The notes below the pieces were generated by a model, which was not told the DNA's origin, did not search any database, and was given only the letters and a program-made list of their open reading frames with translations. Source: Halobacterium wangiae (GTDB taxonomy: Archaea > Halobacteriota > Halobacteria > Halobacteriales > Halobacteriaceae). Taken from it: a stretch of DNA of 64,000 nt. The position numbers and the translations under genes are program-made. The stretch is from NCBI RefSeq assembly GCF_021249345.1, contig NZ_CP089588.1, positions 806,001 to 870,000 on the forward strand, given 5' to 3'. Shown in pieces: positions 51,601 to 60,488 of this stretch. The first letter of the stretch is position 1. Each line of letters begins with the position of its first letter.

Positions 51601-52809
51601 CTAGAAGATATTCGCCTGCCGGTAGACGCTGATTCCCTGGTGGGTGATCTCGTACGGTTTGGTCTCGCGGGAGTGGTTGGCGTCCCGGATCTTCTGGATC
51701 TCGACGGCGAGACGGGTCTCCCGGAAGTCCTCCGGGCGGATGTAGCGCAGGACGACGACGGCGTCCGTGAGGTACTCGATGATGCCGTAGCGCGAGGCGA
51801 AGGGGTTGTCCTCGCTGGCCTCGCTGGTGAGCATCGTGGTGACGCCGGCCTCCTTCAGCGACTTGGTGAAGTCGTAGATCTCGGTGCGGCGCTTGGACTG
51901 GTCGTCGTACATCATCTCCAGCAGGGAGACGGAGTCCAGCACGAGACGGCTGGCGCCGAACTCCTCGACCAGACGGGGGAGTTCGTTGCGGATGCTGGTC
52001 AGGGAGTTCGCCATCTCGATAGGGTCGATGTCGATGACGGCGAGGTCCCCCGCCTCGGTGTGCCGGTCGAACTCCCAGCCCTTGTCGACGGCGCTCTTGA
52101 TGACGCGCTCGCGGGACTCCTCGAGCGTGATGAAGACGGCACGGTCGCCGTTCTGGACGGCCTCGTAGAGGAACTGGAGGCCGAACGTGGTCTTCCCGGT
52201 CCCGGCTTCGCCGACGGCGACCATCAGGGAGCGTTCGGGGACGCCACCCTGGATCATCTCGTCGAGGCCGTCGATGCCGATGTCGATGCGGGGAATGTCG
52301 GAGTCGTACTCTTCGTCCTCCTCGAATCCGCCGGGCGCCCCTGCACCGGCGTCGCCGTCGATGTCGAACCCGAAGGTCTCGTCCCCACCGCCGGGAGCGC
52401 CGCCACCGCCGAACGCGTCCGCGAAGTCGTCCTCGAAGAGGTCGTCGCCGCCGCCCGGTTCGCCGCCGCCGAACGCGTCCGCGAAGTCGTCGGAGTCGTC
52501 TCCGCCAGACTCACTCTCGGCGGCGTCCGGCGCCGGTTCGTCGCCCAGGTCGAGCGCGTCGGTGGGGTCGACTGACTCGTCCGCGGTGTCCTCGGCTTCG
52601 TCGGTGTCGCTGTCGTCCGGGGCGTCGTCTACGTCTGCGGTGTCTGTCTCGACGGCTTCGTCGTCGGCGTCGGCTGACGGTTCGTCTGCGTCCGCCTCCG
52701 TCGGCGGGTCGTCGTCAGCATCGGCTGGCGAGTCCCCGGAGTGGTCGGCCGACTCCTCGGCCTCGTCGTCGAACGCCTGCTCGAACCAGTCCTCGTCGTC
52801 CTCAGCCAC
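51601..52809 (-). CDS. KaiC/RAD55-like ATPase with acidic N-terminus
   Basis: 402 residues. The first 170 are disordered and acidic, with a repeat [10 protein letters not shown] at residues 107-116 and 127-136. One KaiC/RecA-like ATPase domain follows: [20 protein letters not shown], Walker [10 protein letters not shown] at 200-208 and Walker [12 protein letters not shown]. Haloarchaeal single-domain KaiC-like proteins include the light-responsive Cir group, but function here is unknown. The start is GTG at 52809. Confidence 0.85.
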   Translation of the reverse strand: MAEDDEDWFEQAFDDEAEESADHSGDSPADADDDPPTEADADEPSADADDEAVETDTADVDDAPDDSDTDEAEDTADESVDPTDALDLGDEPAPDAAESESGGDDSDDFADAFGGGEPGGGDDLFEDDFADAFGGGGAPGGGDETFGFDIDGDAGAGAPGGFEEDEEYDSDIPRIDIGIDGLDEMIQGGVPERSLMVAVGEAGTGKTTFGLQFLYEAVQNGDRAVFITLEESRERVIKSAVDKGWEFDRHTEAGDLAVIDIDPIEMANSLTSIRNELPRLVEEFGASRLVLDSVSLLEMMYDDQSKRRTEIYDFTKSLKEAGVTTMLTSEASEDNPFASRYGIIEYLTDAVVVLRYIRPEDFRETRLAVEIQKIRDANHSRETKPYEITHQGISVYRQANIF

Positions 52810-52897
52810 GGTGACGCCTCCAGCCCGCGACGGGACGCGCCGTCGACTCCATACCCGGCCGTTGTGACACAGCGAAAAGTAGTTTCCGCCGCCCGCG

Positions 52898-52908
52898 GGT
52901 TTTTCAAG
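52898..52908 (+). promoter_or_regulatory. Candidate TATA box of NAD kinase gene
   Basis: GGGTTTTTCAA lies 22-32 nt before the ATG at 52930. Confidence 0.5.
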
Positions 52909-52929
52909 GGCGCCCGTGAGATAGTCGGT

Positions 52930-53754
52930 ATGCGTGTTGGAATCGTCGCACAGCGGGGGAACTCCCGCGCGGCGTACCTGGCGGCGGACCTGCGTGAGTT
53001 ACTCGCCGACGAGGACGTCGAGGTGTGGCTGGACACGGAAACGGCGGCCACGCTCGACGGCGACGGCCACGACGTCGACACGTTCGACGCCTGCGAACTC
53101 GTCGTGAGCATCGGCGGCGACGGGACGTTCCTGTTCGCCGCGCGGGGCGCCGGGTCGACGCCCGTGCTCGGCGTGAACCTCGGCGAGGTCGGCTTCCTGA
53201 ACGCGGTGGCGCCGGGCCAGGCCGTCGAGACGACGCGCCGGGCGGTCCGGCGGTACGAGGAGACCGGCGAGGTGAGCCACCGGGAGGTGCCGCGGGTCAC
53301 CGCGACCGGCGAGGACTGGGCGCTGAACCCCGCGCTCAACGAGGTGGTCGTGGCCGGCGAGCAGCGCGGGCACGGTCACGGAGTGGACGTGGAGGTGCGC
53401 GTCGACGGCTCGCTGTACGAGGCGACGCACGCCGACGGCGTGCTGGTGGCGACGCCGACGGGGAGCACCGCGTACAACCTCAGCGAGGGTGGGCCGCTCG
53501 TCACGCCGGGCGTGGACGCGCTCGTGGTGACGGGGATGTGCCCCGTCGAGCCGATGCCGCCGCTGGTGACGGGCCTGGACAGCGAGGTGACCGTGCGCGT
53601 CGACGGCCCGGAGTACGCGGTCGTCTCCAGCGACGGGCGGAACCGCGAGCGAGTCGCGACGCCGGCGGTCGTGACCGTGCAGACCACGGACGACCCGGCG
53701 CGGGTCGCGGGCCCGGAGACGGACTTCTTCCAGGCGCTGAACAAACTGGAGTGA
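52930..53754 (+). CDS. nadK: NAD(+) kinase
   Basis: 274 residues. The catalytic GGDGT is at residues 62-66, NEVVV and [17 protein letters not shown] are the NAD-binding blocks, and [10 protein letters not shown] is at the C-terminal lobe. It phosphorylates NAD to NADP in the cytoplasm. Archaeal type, about the usual length. It is divergent from the KaiC-like gene and followed 49 bp later by mptA. Confidence 0.94.
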   Translation: MRVGIVAQRGNSRAAYLAADLRELLADEDVEVWLDTETAATLDGDGHDVDTFDACELVVSIGGDGTFLFAARGAGSTPVLGVNLGEVGFLNAVAPGQAVETTRRAVRRYEETGEVSHREVPRVTATGEDWALNPALNEVVVAGEQRGHGHGVDVEVRVDGSLYEATHADGVLVATPTGSTAYNLSEGGPLVTPGVDALVVTGMCPVEPMPPLVTGLDSEVTVRVDGPEYAVVSSDGRNRERVATPAVVTVQTTDDPARVAGPETDFFQALNKLE

Positions 53755-53803
53755 GGTGCCGGAATGAAAAGGGTTAGTGAGCCGCCACACGTAGCGGACG
53801 CCA

Positions 53804-54736
53804 ATGAGCCAGCAGCTTCCCGACGTACAGGCGACCGAACCGGACGTCAGAGTCGGCCTCAGTCAGGTCGGCGTCACGGGGGTCGAGAAGCTCGTGAAGA
53901 TCGCTCGCGAGGACAAACGTCCCATCGCGTTGATGGCGGACTTCGAGGTGTTCGTCGACCTCCCGCAGGGCCGGAAGGGCATCGACATGAGCCGGAACAT
54001 GGAGGTCATCGACGAGACCCTCGAGGCCGCCGTCTCGGAGCCGGTCTACCAGGTCGAGGAGATGTGCGGAGACACCGCCGAGCGCCTGCTCGACAAACAC
54101 GACTACACGACGACGGCGACGGTGAAGATGGAGGCGGAGCTGATGATCCAGGACGAGACACCGGCGAGCGAGCGCTCGACGCAGGGCACCGTCGACATCA
54201 TCGCGTCGGCGACCGCCCGCGAGAACGAGCCGACCCGCGAGGAGATCGGCGCGCGCGTCGTCGGGATGACGGTGTGCCCGTGCAGCCAGCAGATGATGAG
54301 CGAGACCGCGCGGGAGACGCTCCGTGACCTCGGGGTCGGCGAGCGCGAGGTCCGGAAGTTCCTCCAGGCGGTCCCGCAGGCGGGCCACAGCCAGCGCGGG
54401 CACGCGACGCTCACCGTGGAGGCCGCGGGCGACCCCGAGGTCGACCTGATGGACATCGTCGACCTCGCCCGGGACTCGATGAGTGCGCGCATCTACAACA
54501 TGGCCAAGCGCCCGGACGAGGACCACATGACGTACGCGGCCCACGCGAACGCGAAGTTCGTCGAGGACTGCGTGCGCTCGATGGCGGAGGGCGTCGTCGC
54601 GGAGTTCGACCACCTCGCGGACGGCGTGGTGGTGACGATGAAGCAGTCCAACGACGAGTCCATCCACCAGCACAACGCCCACGCCGAGCGCATCGCGGAG
54701 CTGGGGACGCTGCGCGAGGAAGTGAACGAGAACTAG
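53804..54736 (+). CDS. mptA: GTP cyclohydrolase MptA (FolE2 type)
   Basis: 310 residues. It converts GTP to dihydroneopterin 2',3'-cyclic phosphate for pterin synthesis, an archaeal iron-dependent enzyme. The [11 protein letters not shown] Cys pair, the [10 protein letters not shown] His block and [11 protein letters not shown] near the C-terminus fit the metal-site residues. A promoter-like AAAAGGG tract lies just before it. It runs with nadK on the same strand. Confidence 0.96.
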   Translation: MSQQLPDVQATEPDVRVGLSQVGVTGVEKLVKIAREDKRPIALMADFEVFVDLPQGRKGIDMSRNMEVIDETLEAAVSEPVYQVEEMCGDTAERLLDKHDYTTTATVKMEAELMIQDETPASERSTQGTVDIIASATARENEPTREEIGARVVGMTVCPCSQQMMSETARETLRDLGVGEREVRKFLQAVPQAGHSQRGHATLTVEAAGDPEVDLMDIVDLARDSMSARIYNMAKRPDEDHMTYAAHANAKFVEDCVRSMAEGVVAEFDHLADGVVVTMKQSNDESIHQHNAHAERIAELGTLREEVNEN

Positions 54737-55191
54737 AACTCCCACCGCGTCGCGTCCGTCGGGAAGTCCGCCCACGCGAACGCGCGCTCCGGTCGCACCG
54801 CGAAGACGGGCGACCCGTGGCGGACGTCGTACTTCTGTTCGTAGGCGTCGTCGACGCGTTCCTGAGTCTCGTCGTCGGTGACGCGTTCCGCGTGCCCTTC
54901 GAGAATCACGACCTCGGTCCCGCTCTCGGAGTGGACGCTCACGGCGGGGTTCGTGGCGAGGTTGCGGACCCAGCGCGTGAGCTCGCCGCCGCCACAGTGG
55001 ACGGTGTCGTCGACGTAGACGCCCCACACCGGCCGAGTGTGCGGTGAGCCGTCGGGGCGCGTCGTGGCGAGCCAGAACGTCTGCTGGTCGCGCAGGCGGT
55101 CGGCGACGAACGACCAGTCGAGGGCGCCATCGCCCTCGGGGATCCCGTAACTGTCCTCGGTCTCCGGGGTGCTCCGCTGGGGGGCGGTCAT
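54733..55191 (-). CDS. Pyridoxamine-5'-phosphate-oxidase-like flavoprotein
   Basis: 152 residues. [21 protein letters not shown] is the FMN-binding split barrel of the PPOX family; [17 protein letters not shown] is the second block. It probably reduces or oxidises a small cofactor, F420 or heme-type substrates being possible for this group. Its 3' end overlaps mptA by 4 bp. Confidence 0.88.
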   Translation of the reverse strand: MTAPQRSTPETEDSYGIPEGDGALDWSFVADRLRDQQTFWLATTRPDGSPHTRPVWGVYVDDTVHCGGGELTRWVRNLATNPAVSVHSESGTEVVILEGHAERVTDDETQERVDDAYEQKYDVRHGSPVFAVRPERAFAWADFPTDATRWEF

Positions 55192-55263
55192 GGTCGAAGT
55201 ACGCGCCGGACGACAATCAGTCGAGTGTCGGGTCGGTCGAGTTCGCTCGGTCGGGTGTGCCGG

Positions 55264-56064
55264 TCAGTCGAGTGTGTCCGCGTCGGTCCAGCTGTCCTCG
55301 AAGGCGGCGTAGACGTCGGCGGCGAACTCCGCGTCCTGGAGGTCGATGATGGCGAACGCCTCGTCGGGTTCGACGGGGTTCGACACCTCCAGGCAGACCT
55401 CCGCGCCGTCGACGATGGTGACGTTGCCGTCGATGCCGTCGCCGACGCGGACCTCGTAGTCGGGGCTGTCCGCGAGGTCCGAGGCGTAACGCTCGTTGAC
55501 GACGTCGGGCATCGAGCGCGCCAGGCCCTCGGACATGAGCACCGAGACGGAGACACCCCGCTCGACGGCGTCCTGGAGGCGGCTGAACACGCGTCCGCTC
55601 ACGTCGTCGAAATCGAAACTGGAGGAGGGCGTGCCGGAGACGAGGACGATGCTGTCGCTGGCGGCGTCGAGGCGTTCGAGCAGCAGGCCCAGCGAGTCGT
55701 CCGGTCCGAGCGCGGCGGTCCAGAAGCCGTCCTCGGGGGCGGTCGGGTCCTGGAGGTCGCGGGTGAGTTCGTCGACGACGGACTCGTACTGGTCGGCCTT
55801 CTCGCGGAGTTCGCGCTTCCGGTCGTCGAGCAGGCGGTCGAGGGCCGTGTCCGGTTCGACGGCGACGTACTTCTTCGGCCGACTCGCGGCCTGACTCCGG
55901 ACGAGGTGCTGGGACTCGACGCTCCCGAGCACGTCGTAAATGCGGCCCATCGGCACCCCGCTCTCCTCGGACAACTCCTTGGCGGTTGCCGGACCGGTTC
56001 GAAGGAGCGCGCGGTACGCACTCGCCTCGTACTCCGAGAGCCCGATGTCCCTCAAATCAGCCAT
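55264..56064 (-). CDS. TrmB family transcriptional regulator
   Basis: 266 residues. The N-terminal winged helix LSEYEASAYRALLRTGPATAKELSEESGVPMGRIYDVL is TrmB-like. Then comes a linker and the C-terminal TrmB/PLD-like sensor domain (FDFDDVSGRVFSRLQDAVERGVSVSVLM). TrmB regulators usually sense sugars. It stands between the PPOX gene and the DUF255 gene; targets are unknown. Confidence 0.92.
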   Translation of the reverse strand: MADLRDIGLSEYEASAYRALLRTGPATAKELSEESGVPMGRIYDVLGSVESQHLVRSQAASRPKKYVAVEPDTALDRLLDDRKRELREKADQYESVVDELTRDLQDPTAPEDGFWTAALGPDDSLGLLLERLDAASDSIVLVSGTPSSSFDFDDVSGRVFSRLQDAVERGVSVSVLMSEGLARSMPDVVNERYASDLADSPDYEVRVGDGIDGNVTIVDGAEVCLEVSNPVEPDEAFAIIDLQDAEFAADVYAAFEDSWTDADTLD

Positions 56065-56130
56065 CTCGTCGTCAGTTGGGATTCGGGGGTCAAAAACACT
56101 CCGACGGTTTATCTCGGCCGGCCGGTAGCG

Positions 56131-57753
56131 CTACTGCGTGCTCGCCACGAGGTCCGCGAGCGCCTCGGGGGAGTCGACGGCCGCCGTCGTGCCGTCGGTG
56201 GTCTCCAGCCACGCCGTCTCTCGTTCGCTGTCGGCGTCCGGCAGGACGACCTTCTCGTGGTCTGCCATCCGGAGCGCCGCGCGGTGGAGGTCGCTGCCCA
56301 CCTCGTCCGCGACCGCGACCACGAGCGGGCGGTCGACGACGCGGGAGGCCGCCGTCCCGTAGCTCGCGACCTGGACGCCCATCCGGTCGGCCGCCCCGGC
56401 GAACGCGCCGACAGCGTCGCGTGCGGCGTCCAGGTAGCGGTCGTCGCCGGTGAGGTAGTGGAGGTCGACCAGGGCGTTGGCGAACGTCGCGGCGTCGTCG
56501 ATGGGCCGGAGCGGCATGTCGAGCAGACCGACGTCCTCGCCGGGGCCGTCCTGAAACGCGCCGGTCGCGTCCTGCAGGTCGTCGATGGTCGCGTCCGCGA
56601 CGGCGACGGCAGTGTCGAGGTAGCCGTCACCGAGCACCTGGGCCGCCGTGGCGAACGCCTGCGTGACCTGTGCGCGGTCCGCGAGCAGGCCGGTGGGTGC
56701 GGCGGGTGCGTCGAAGTGGCGGACTGTCCCGTCGTCGACGAGGCTGTCCGCGAGGTAGTCGAGCGTCCGCTCGGCGTAGCGGGTCGCCGTCTCGTCGTCG
56801 GTGTACGACGCGAACGCCAGGAGTGCGTCCGCGGCGAGGGCGTTCACGTCGGCGTACGCCGTCTCGTCAACGGCCGGTTCCTCGTGGCCCGCACGCTCCT
56901 CGTCGGGGGCGTCGAAGTACGCGCTGGCGGCCTCGCTACCGCCGAACGCCGCGCCCGTCCACAGCGTCCCCGTGAGGTAGTCGATGGCGTCCGCCGCGGG
57001 GTCGCGGTACGCCTCGCTGCCCGTGTGGAGGTAGGCGTGGGCGAACGCCCGGAGCAGGCTGGCGTTCTCCGAGAGCACCTTCTCGCGCTGGGGGTCCGAC
57101 CAGTCCCGGCCGTGGGCGAACCGGAAGAACCCGCCGTCGACGTCGTCCGTGAGGTTGCGTGCGACTGCGTCGAGGGTCCGGAGGGCCTGGTCGCGCTCGC
57201 GCTTGAGGGCGAACTCGATGGTCCCCGGGAGCGGGAACTTCTCGCTGGTCCCCCAGCCCGCGTGTTCGTCGTCGTACTGGTCGCCGAGCTGGCCCGCGAG
57301 CAGGCGCTCGATCTCGCCGTCGACCGGTCCCCGGGGTGGTTCGCCGCCCTGCAGCGACCGGGGCACCTGGCCCGCGTCCTCGCCCTGCTCGTCCCACGTC
57401 TCGCGGACGCGCTGGAGCACCTGGCGGAACCCCTCGGGTTCGAGGAACGTCGCGCCCGCGATGTGGTTCCCCTCGGGCGTCACGAACACCGTCGACGGGA
57501 ACCCGCCCATGTTGTACCGCTCGCGGACCCGCGGGTGGCGGTCGGCGTCCACGCGCACCGGCACGAAGTCGTCGTTGACGTTCGCCGCGATGCGGGGTTC
57601 CGCGTACGTCCGCTCGTCCATCTGCCGGCACCAGTCGCTCCAGGACGCGACCAGCGCCACCAGCAGCGGGACGTCCCGGTCGGCGGCCTCCGCGAACGCC
57701 GCCTCGCCCCACTCGCGCCACTCCACACGCGTCCGGTCCGCAGCGTCTTCCAT
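56131..57753 (-). CDS. DUF255 thioredoxin-fold / (alpha/alpha)6 protein
   Basis: 540 residues. The N-terminal 130 form a thioredoxin-like fold of the DUF255/SPATA20 group (WRQMDERTYAEPRI-type helix; YNMGGFPSTVFVTPEG). The usual STCHWC active site reads WSDWCRQM: the first Cys is lost, so a redox role is doubtful. The remainder is an alpha-helical toroid with repeated YADVNALAADALL and YLDAARDAV segments, like six-hairpin glycosidases. The ATG at 57753 is chosen over a GTG at 57762. Confidence 0.85.
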   Translation of the reverse strand: MEDAADRTRVEWREWGEAAFAEAADRDVPLLVALVASWSDWCRQMDERTYAEPRIAANVNDDFVPVRVDADRHPRVRERYNMGGFPSTVFVTPEGNHIAGATFLEPEGFRQVLQRVRETWDEQGEDAGQVPRSLQGGEPPRGPVDGEIERLLAGQLGDQYDDEHAGWGTSEKFPLPGTIEFALKRERDQALRTLDAVARNLTDDVDGGFFRFAHGRDWSDPQREKVLSENASLLRAFAHAYLHTGSEAYRDPAADAIDYLTGTLWTGAAFGGSEAASAYFDAPDEERAGHEEPAVDETAYADVNALAADALLAFASYTDDETATRYAERTLDYLADSLVDDGTVRHFDAPAAPTGLLADRAQVTQAFATAAQVLGDGYLDTAVAVADATIDDLQDATGAFQDGPGEDVGLLDMPLRPIDDAATFANALVDLHYLTGDDRYLDAARDAVGAFAGAADRMGVQVASYGTAASRVVDRPLVVAVADEVGSDLHRAALRMADHEKVVLPDADSERETAWLETTDGTTAAVDSPEALADLVASTQ

Positions 57754-57922
57754 ACCCGCCACTCGGCGGCACGCCCGGGAAACCGTTTCGACACGGGCAG
57801 CGCGAGGCCGACCGACGGGAGTCCTCGGACTGCTCGAACGAGGAGCGAAGCGACCCGTGAGAGTCGCGGGAGTCGACAGCGCCGAGGGCTTTCAGACAGT
57901 CGCAGGAGTCGTCACCGCCACC

Positions 57923-57971
57923 AAGCTATCAGCTGAATACAGGAACCGTACGGTAGCAGAAAAGCTATCAG
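57923..57971. promoter_or_regulatory. Direct repeats before fxsA
   Basis: AAGCTATCAG occurs at 57923-57932 and 57962-57971, 39 bp apart. The second copy ends 22 bp before the fxsA ATG. It could be an operator pair. Confidence 0.35.
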
Positions 57972-57993
57972 GCGCGCGAAGCAACCTCGTGGT

Positions 57994-58572
57994 ATGCCTC
58001 GACTCCGGTGGCTGTTCCTGGCCCTGCTGATCGTCCCCCTCGCGGACGCACTGTTCCTGGTGTTCGTCGCGGGGGAACTCGGCTGGAAGGTCACCGTCGC
58101 CATCGTCGTCCTCACTGCGCTCCTGGGGACGCTGTTCGTGCGCGCCGAGGGCCGCCACACCCTCCGGCGCATCCAGCGCTCGCTGGCGAGCGGCGAGTCC
58201 CCGGCGGACGACCTCATCGACGGCGCGTTCCTCATCGCCGCGGGCGCGTTCCTGCTCACGCCCGGCCTGCTCACGGACGCCCTCGGCTTCCTGCTCGTCT
58301 TCCCGGTGACGCGCATCCCGTTCCGGTACGCCGTCAAGCGCTGGGTCATCCTCCCCAGACTCGACCAGCGCACCGGCGGCTTCGCCACCGGCAACGTCTA
58401 CACGTTCGGCTTCCCCGGCGACGACGCCGACCCCTTCGGTGGCGACGCCGGCGGCTCGGGCGGCGGCTTCGACCCCCGGGACTTCGACGCGAACGCCGAC
58501 AGCGAGGACACCGTCGACCTCGGCGAGGAGTCCTACGACGTGGAGTTCGACGACGACGAGGACCGCCGGTAA
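57994..58572 (+). CDS. fxsA: FxsA family membrane protein
   Basis: 192 residues. Residues 1-105 carry four hydrophobic segments; LADALFLVFVAGELGW and GAFLLTPGLLTDALGFLLVFP are the FxsA signature. The C-terminal 60 residues are an acidic Gly/Asp tail typical of halophiles. FxsA in E. coli affects F-plasmid phage exclusion; the archaeal role is unknown. Confidence 0.92.
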   Translation: MPRLRWLFLALLIVPLADALFLVFVAGELGWKVTVAIVVLTALLGTLFVRAEGRHTLRRIQRSLASGESPADDLIDGAFLIAAGAFLLTPGLLTDALGFLLVFPVTRIPFRYAVKRWVILPRLDQRTGGFATGNVYTFGFPGDDADPFGGDAGGSGGGFDPRDFDANADSEDTVDLGEESYDVEFDDDEDRR

Positions 58573-58603
58573 CGCCAGCGGGCGCCGGTGTCGAAAGGAA
58601 ACC

Positions 58604-58611
58604 CTTAATTG
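58604..58611 (+). promoter_or_regulatory. Candidate TATA box of tRNA-Ile
   Basis: CTTAATTG lies 29-36 nt before the tRNA 5' end, right for archaeal transcription starting at or near the tRNA. Confidence 0.55.
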
Positions 58612-58639
58612 TGGCACCAGCAAACGTTCGGTTGCGTTC

Positions 58640-58713
58640 GGGTCAGTAGCTCAACTAGGTAGAGCGCCACTCTGATAAGGTGGAAGTTTGCGGTTCAAAT
58701 CCGCACTGACCCA
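58640..58713 (+). tRNA. tRNA-Ile(GAT)
   Basis: Cloverleaf by eye: acceptor GGGTCAG/CTGACCC with discriminator A, D arm containing GCTC/GAGC, anticodon stem CCACT/GGTGG around loop CTGATAA with anticodon GAT, a short variable loop, and T arm TGCGG/CCGCA with TTCAAAT loop. The CCA end is not encoded. No intron visible. It is followed by an AT-richer interval. Confidence 0.95.
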
Positions 58714-58776
58714 CTCAGTTTCCTCTCGTTCACTGACCGAGTAGCGAGTTCTCTTTCGTGAGGATATTACCCTGAC

Positions 58777-59178
58777 CTATGCGCTAAAGAACACCGCCGT
58801 CAGAACTCGCTGGAAAATTATAGTGAATATGGCAGCCGAAAGGCCAATTAGGAGTTGGAAACACAAAACTTTCCACTTTGGCTCATCCAGTTCGCTGGCC
58901 AACCAGGCGACCGAGAGCCCAGTAATCATCAGCATCAGGGAACTTGCGCCCGTGACGCCCCTCTGAATCGCGACGCTATCTGTTGCCACCATTATAGCTC
59001 CTGAGAAGAACAAAAGCGCCCACCAGAGCAGAGCGGTTCCTCCTGTGATTATCCCGACCCCCATGATGTCAACATCTTCGTCGCTGTTGAGTACCCACTT
59101 CACCACCCCCAACCAAAGCGTAAGCGCCACTAGAGTTGCCTGAAACAGCGGGATAGACGTACTAAGGTCTGCAACCAT
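58777..59178 (-). CDS. Four-TM membrane protein, AT-richer
   Basis: 133 residues from the ATG at 59178; a GTG at 59187 would add three. Hydrophobic segments lie near residues 12-32, 42-62, 72-92 and 105-130 (last ends LTAVFFSA). Codons such as AAA, ATA and TTA are used more than in surrounding genes, pointing to recent acquisition. It lies 64 bp behind the tRNA, pointing back at it. No family recognised. Confidence 0.65.
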   Translation of the reverse strand: MVADLSTSIPLFQATLVALTLWLGVVKWVLNSDEDVDIMGVGIITGGTALLWWALLFFSGAIMVATDSVAIQRGVTGASSLMLMITGLSVAWLASELDEPKWKVLCFQLLIGLSAAIFTIIFQRVLTAVFFSA

Positions 59179-59341
59179 ATCTCCCACTCACCACTATTTC
59201 CAGATTAACTTTCCTACCCGTTGTCAGAATAGGTCCGCCTGGCTATATCCCCTGCCACGGATATCCTCCTTTGTCACTCAATCTCGAGCGAATAATGTGG
59301 TCCGTGCTCGGGGTAACAGCTCATCTTCGTAAACGAAACCA

Positions 59342-59569
59342 CTACTTCTGCTCTTCACTCTCGGCGATTCGCTGGAGCGCGTCCGCGATGCCTTCTACGG
59401 CGACGAGAAACCGCCACAGGAGGTACAGCGACACGAACAGCATCCCGAACCAGATCACGAGCAGTGGCTGGTGTATGACGAGCACCGAGTAGCCCAGGAG
59501 GAGGACGTAGAGGAGGACTATCAGGCCGAGCCAGTGGGAGGGAATAGACGCAGGGGACCAGTCCGACAT
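59342..59569 (-). CDS. Small two-TM membrane protein (75 aa)
   Basis: MSDWSPASIPSHWLGLIVLL begins the first hydrophobic helix (about 13-33); the second is about 37-57, followed by an amphipathic tail ending AESEEQK. Codon use is closer to the chromosome than the preceding AT-rich gene. It resembles small haloarchaeal membrane proteins of unknown function. Confidence 0.6.
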   Translation of the reverse strand: MSDWSPASIPSHWLGLIVLLYVLLLGYSVLVIHQPLLVIWFGMLFVSLYLLWRFLVAVEGIADALQRIAESEEQK

Positions 59570-59900
59570 GCGTCGCTCTACCCGGAAGGCACACTTAAAA
59601 TCAGCGTCACTTGCGCACTGCCTCGCCATAACCGCGTTCGCACGCGCTGCAACTCCGCGACGCTTTCAGTACCCAACACACCGAACTCCCTGCTGGGTTC
59701 CGAAGGTTCGGAACCTGTCCCTGTTCCCCGCCACGCCGAGGCCCACGGCCGTTGCCTGGCCGTTCCCTGCCACCCGGGCCTCGGTTGGCGTTCCGGAGTC
59801 CAGTCGCGCAGTCGAGGAGTGCCGGACGGCGCTGGTCCCGGATTCGGCCCCCGCGTCTCGAAGCGGAGGATTCACGCACGCCGAGTGCCAACGCGAGTCC
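59570..59900. other. 331-bp intergenic region with 20-bp palindrome
   Basis: No credible gene. A near-perfect 20-bp palindrome (59696-59715) is listed separately. A TTAAAA box at about 59594-59599 could be the promoter TATA element of the minus-strand gene starting at 59569. Confidence 0.6.
59696..59715. repeat. 20-bp palindrome
   Basis: GGTTCCGAA and TTCGGAACC separated by GG form a 9-bp stem. It is 186 bp before the next plus-strand start, so an operator there is not certain. Confidence 0.5.
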
Positions 59901-60107
59901 ATGAAGTCGCACGTGAAACTGGCGCTGGTGCTCGCCGCGGGTATCGCGGTGCCGGGCGTGGCGGACTACGCGCTCAAGGAGGCGGGCGCGCCGACCGCTG
60001 GCGCCGCCGTCTGGGCGGTCGGGTACGCGACGATGGTGCTCGTCGTATGGTACTACTGGATCCGCCCGCTGGACATCACTGGACCGAGCGGCGGAACGGA
60101 ACCTTAA
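59901..60107 (+). CDS. Small two-TM membrane protein (68 aa)
   Basis: Starts MKSHVKLALVLAAGIAVPGV. Two hydrophobic segments (about 5-22 and 35-52) are separated by DYALKEAGAPTAG; the tail includes WYYWIRPLDITGP. No family recognised. It precedes the next membrane-protein gene by 30 bp on the same strand. Confidence 0.65.
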   Translation: MKSHVKLALVLAAGIAVPGVADYALKEAGAPTAGAAVWAVGYATMVLVVWYYWIRPLDITGPSGGTEP

Positions 60108-60137
60108 AGGGGATTTCGCGGCGATTTCCGACCAACA

Positions 60138-60404
60138 ATGGCGTTCACACCGTTGCCCCTCATAGACGACTTCCTCGTCAACTACCACGTCGGGCACGCA
60201 CTCCTGGTGTTGTTCGCGCTGTCCATCGTCGGGGTCATTCCGCTCGGATCGCGGAAGATCGTCTCCATCAACGCCGTGATGTTCGGCCTGCTCTTCCTCG
60301 TGATTCCGGGGTCAATGCTCGGCGACGACCCGTTCACGTACCGCTTCCTCGGCCTCGCGCTCGTCATCGTCGCACCGCTGCTGTACGTCACCGCCCGCAG
60401 GTAA
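60138..60404 (+). CDS. Small three-TM membrane protein (88 aa)
   Basis: MAFTPLPLIDDFLVNYHVG precedes three hydrophobic segments (about 20-38, 45-60 and 70-86), with IPLGSRKIVSINAVMFG between the first two. G/C third positions support coding. It follows the 68-residue gene on the same strand. Function unknown. Confidence 0.7.
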   Translation: MAFTPLPLIDDFLVNYHVGHALLVLFALSIVGVIPLGSRKIVSINAVMFGLLFLVIPGSMLGDDPFTYRFLGLALVIVAPLLYVTARR

Positions 60405-60488
60405 TCCGGGGCCGCGAACGCCGCCTTCTACCGACGACCAATCCGTAGCCGAGCGGCCGCGTCACACCGCGCGCCGACCACGCTCGCG

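Noticed and set aside
58640-59341. tRNA-Ile as the attachment site of an intact integrated element
   Set aside because: No integrase and no second copy of the tRNA 3' end could be found downstream within the window, so only a remnant is suggested.
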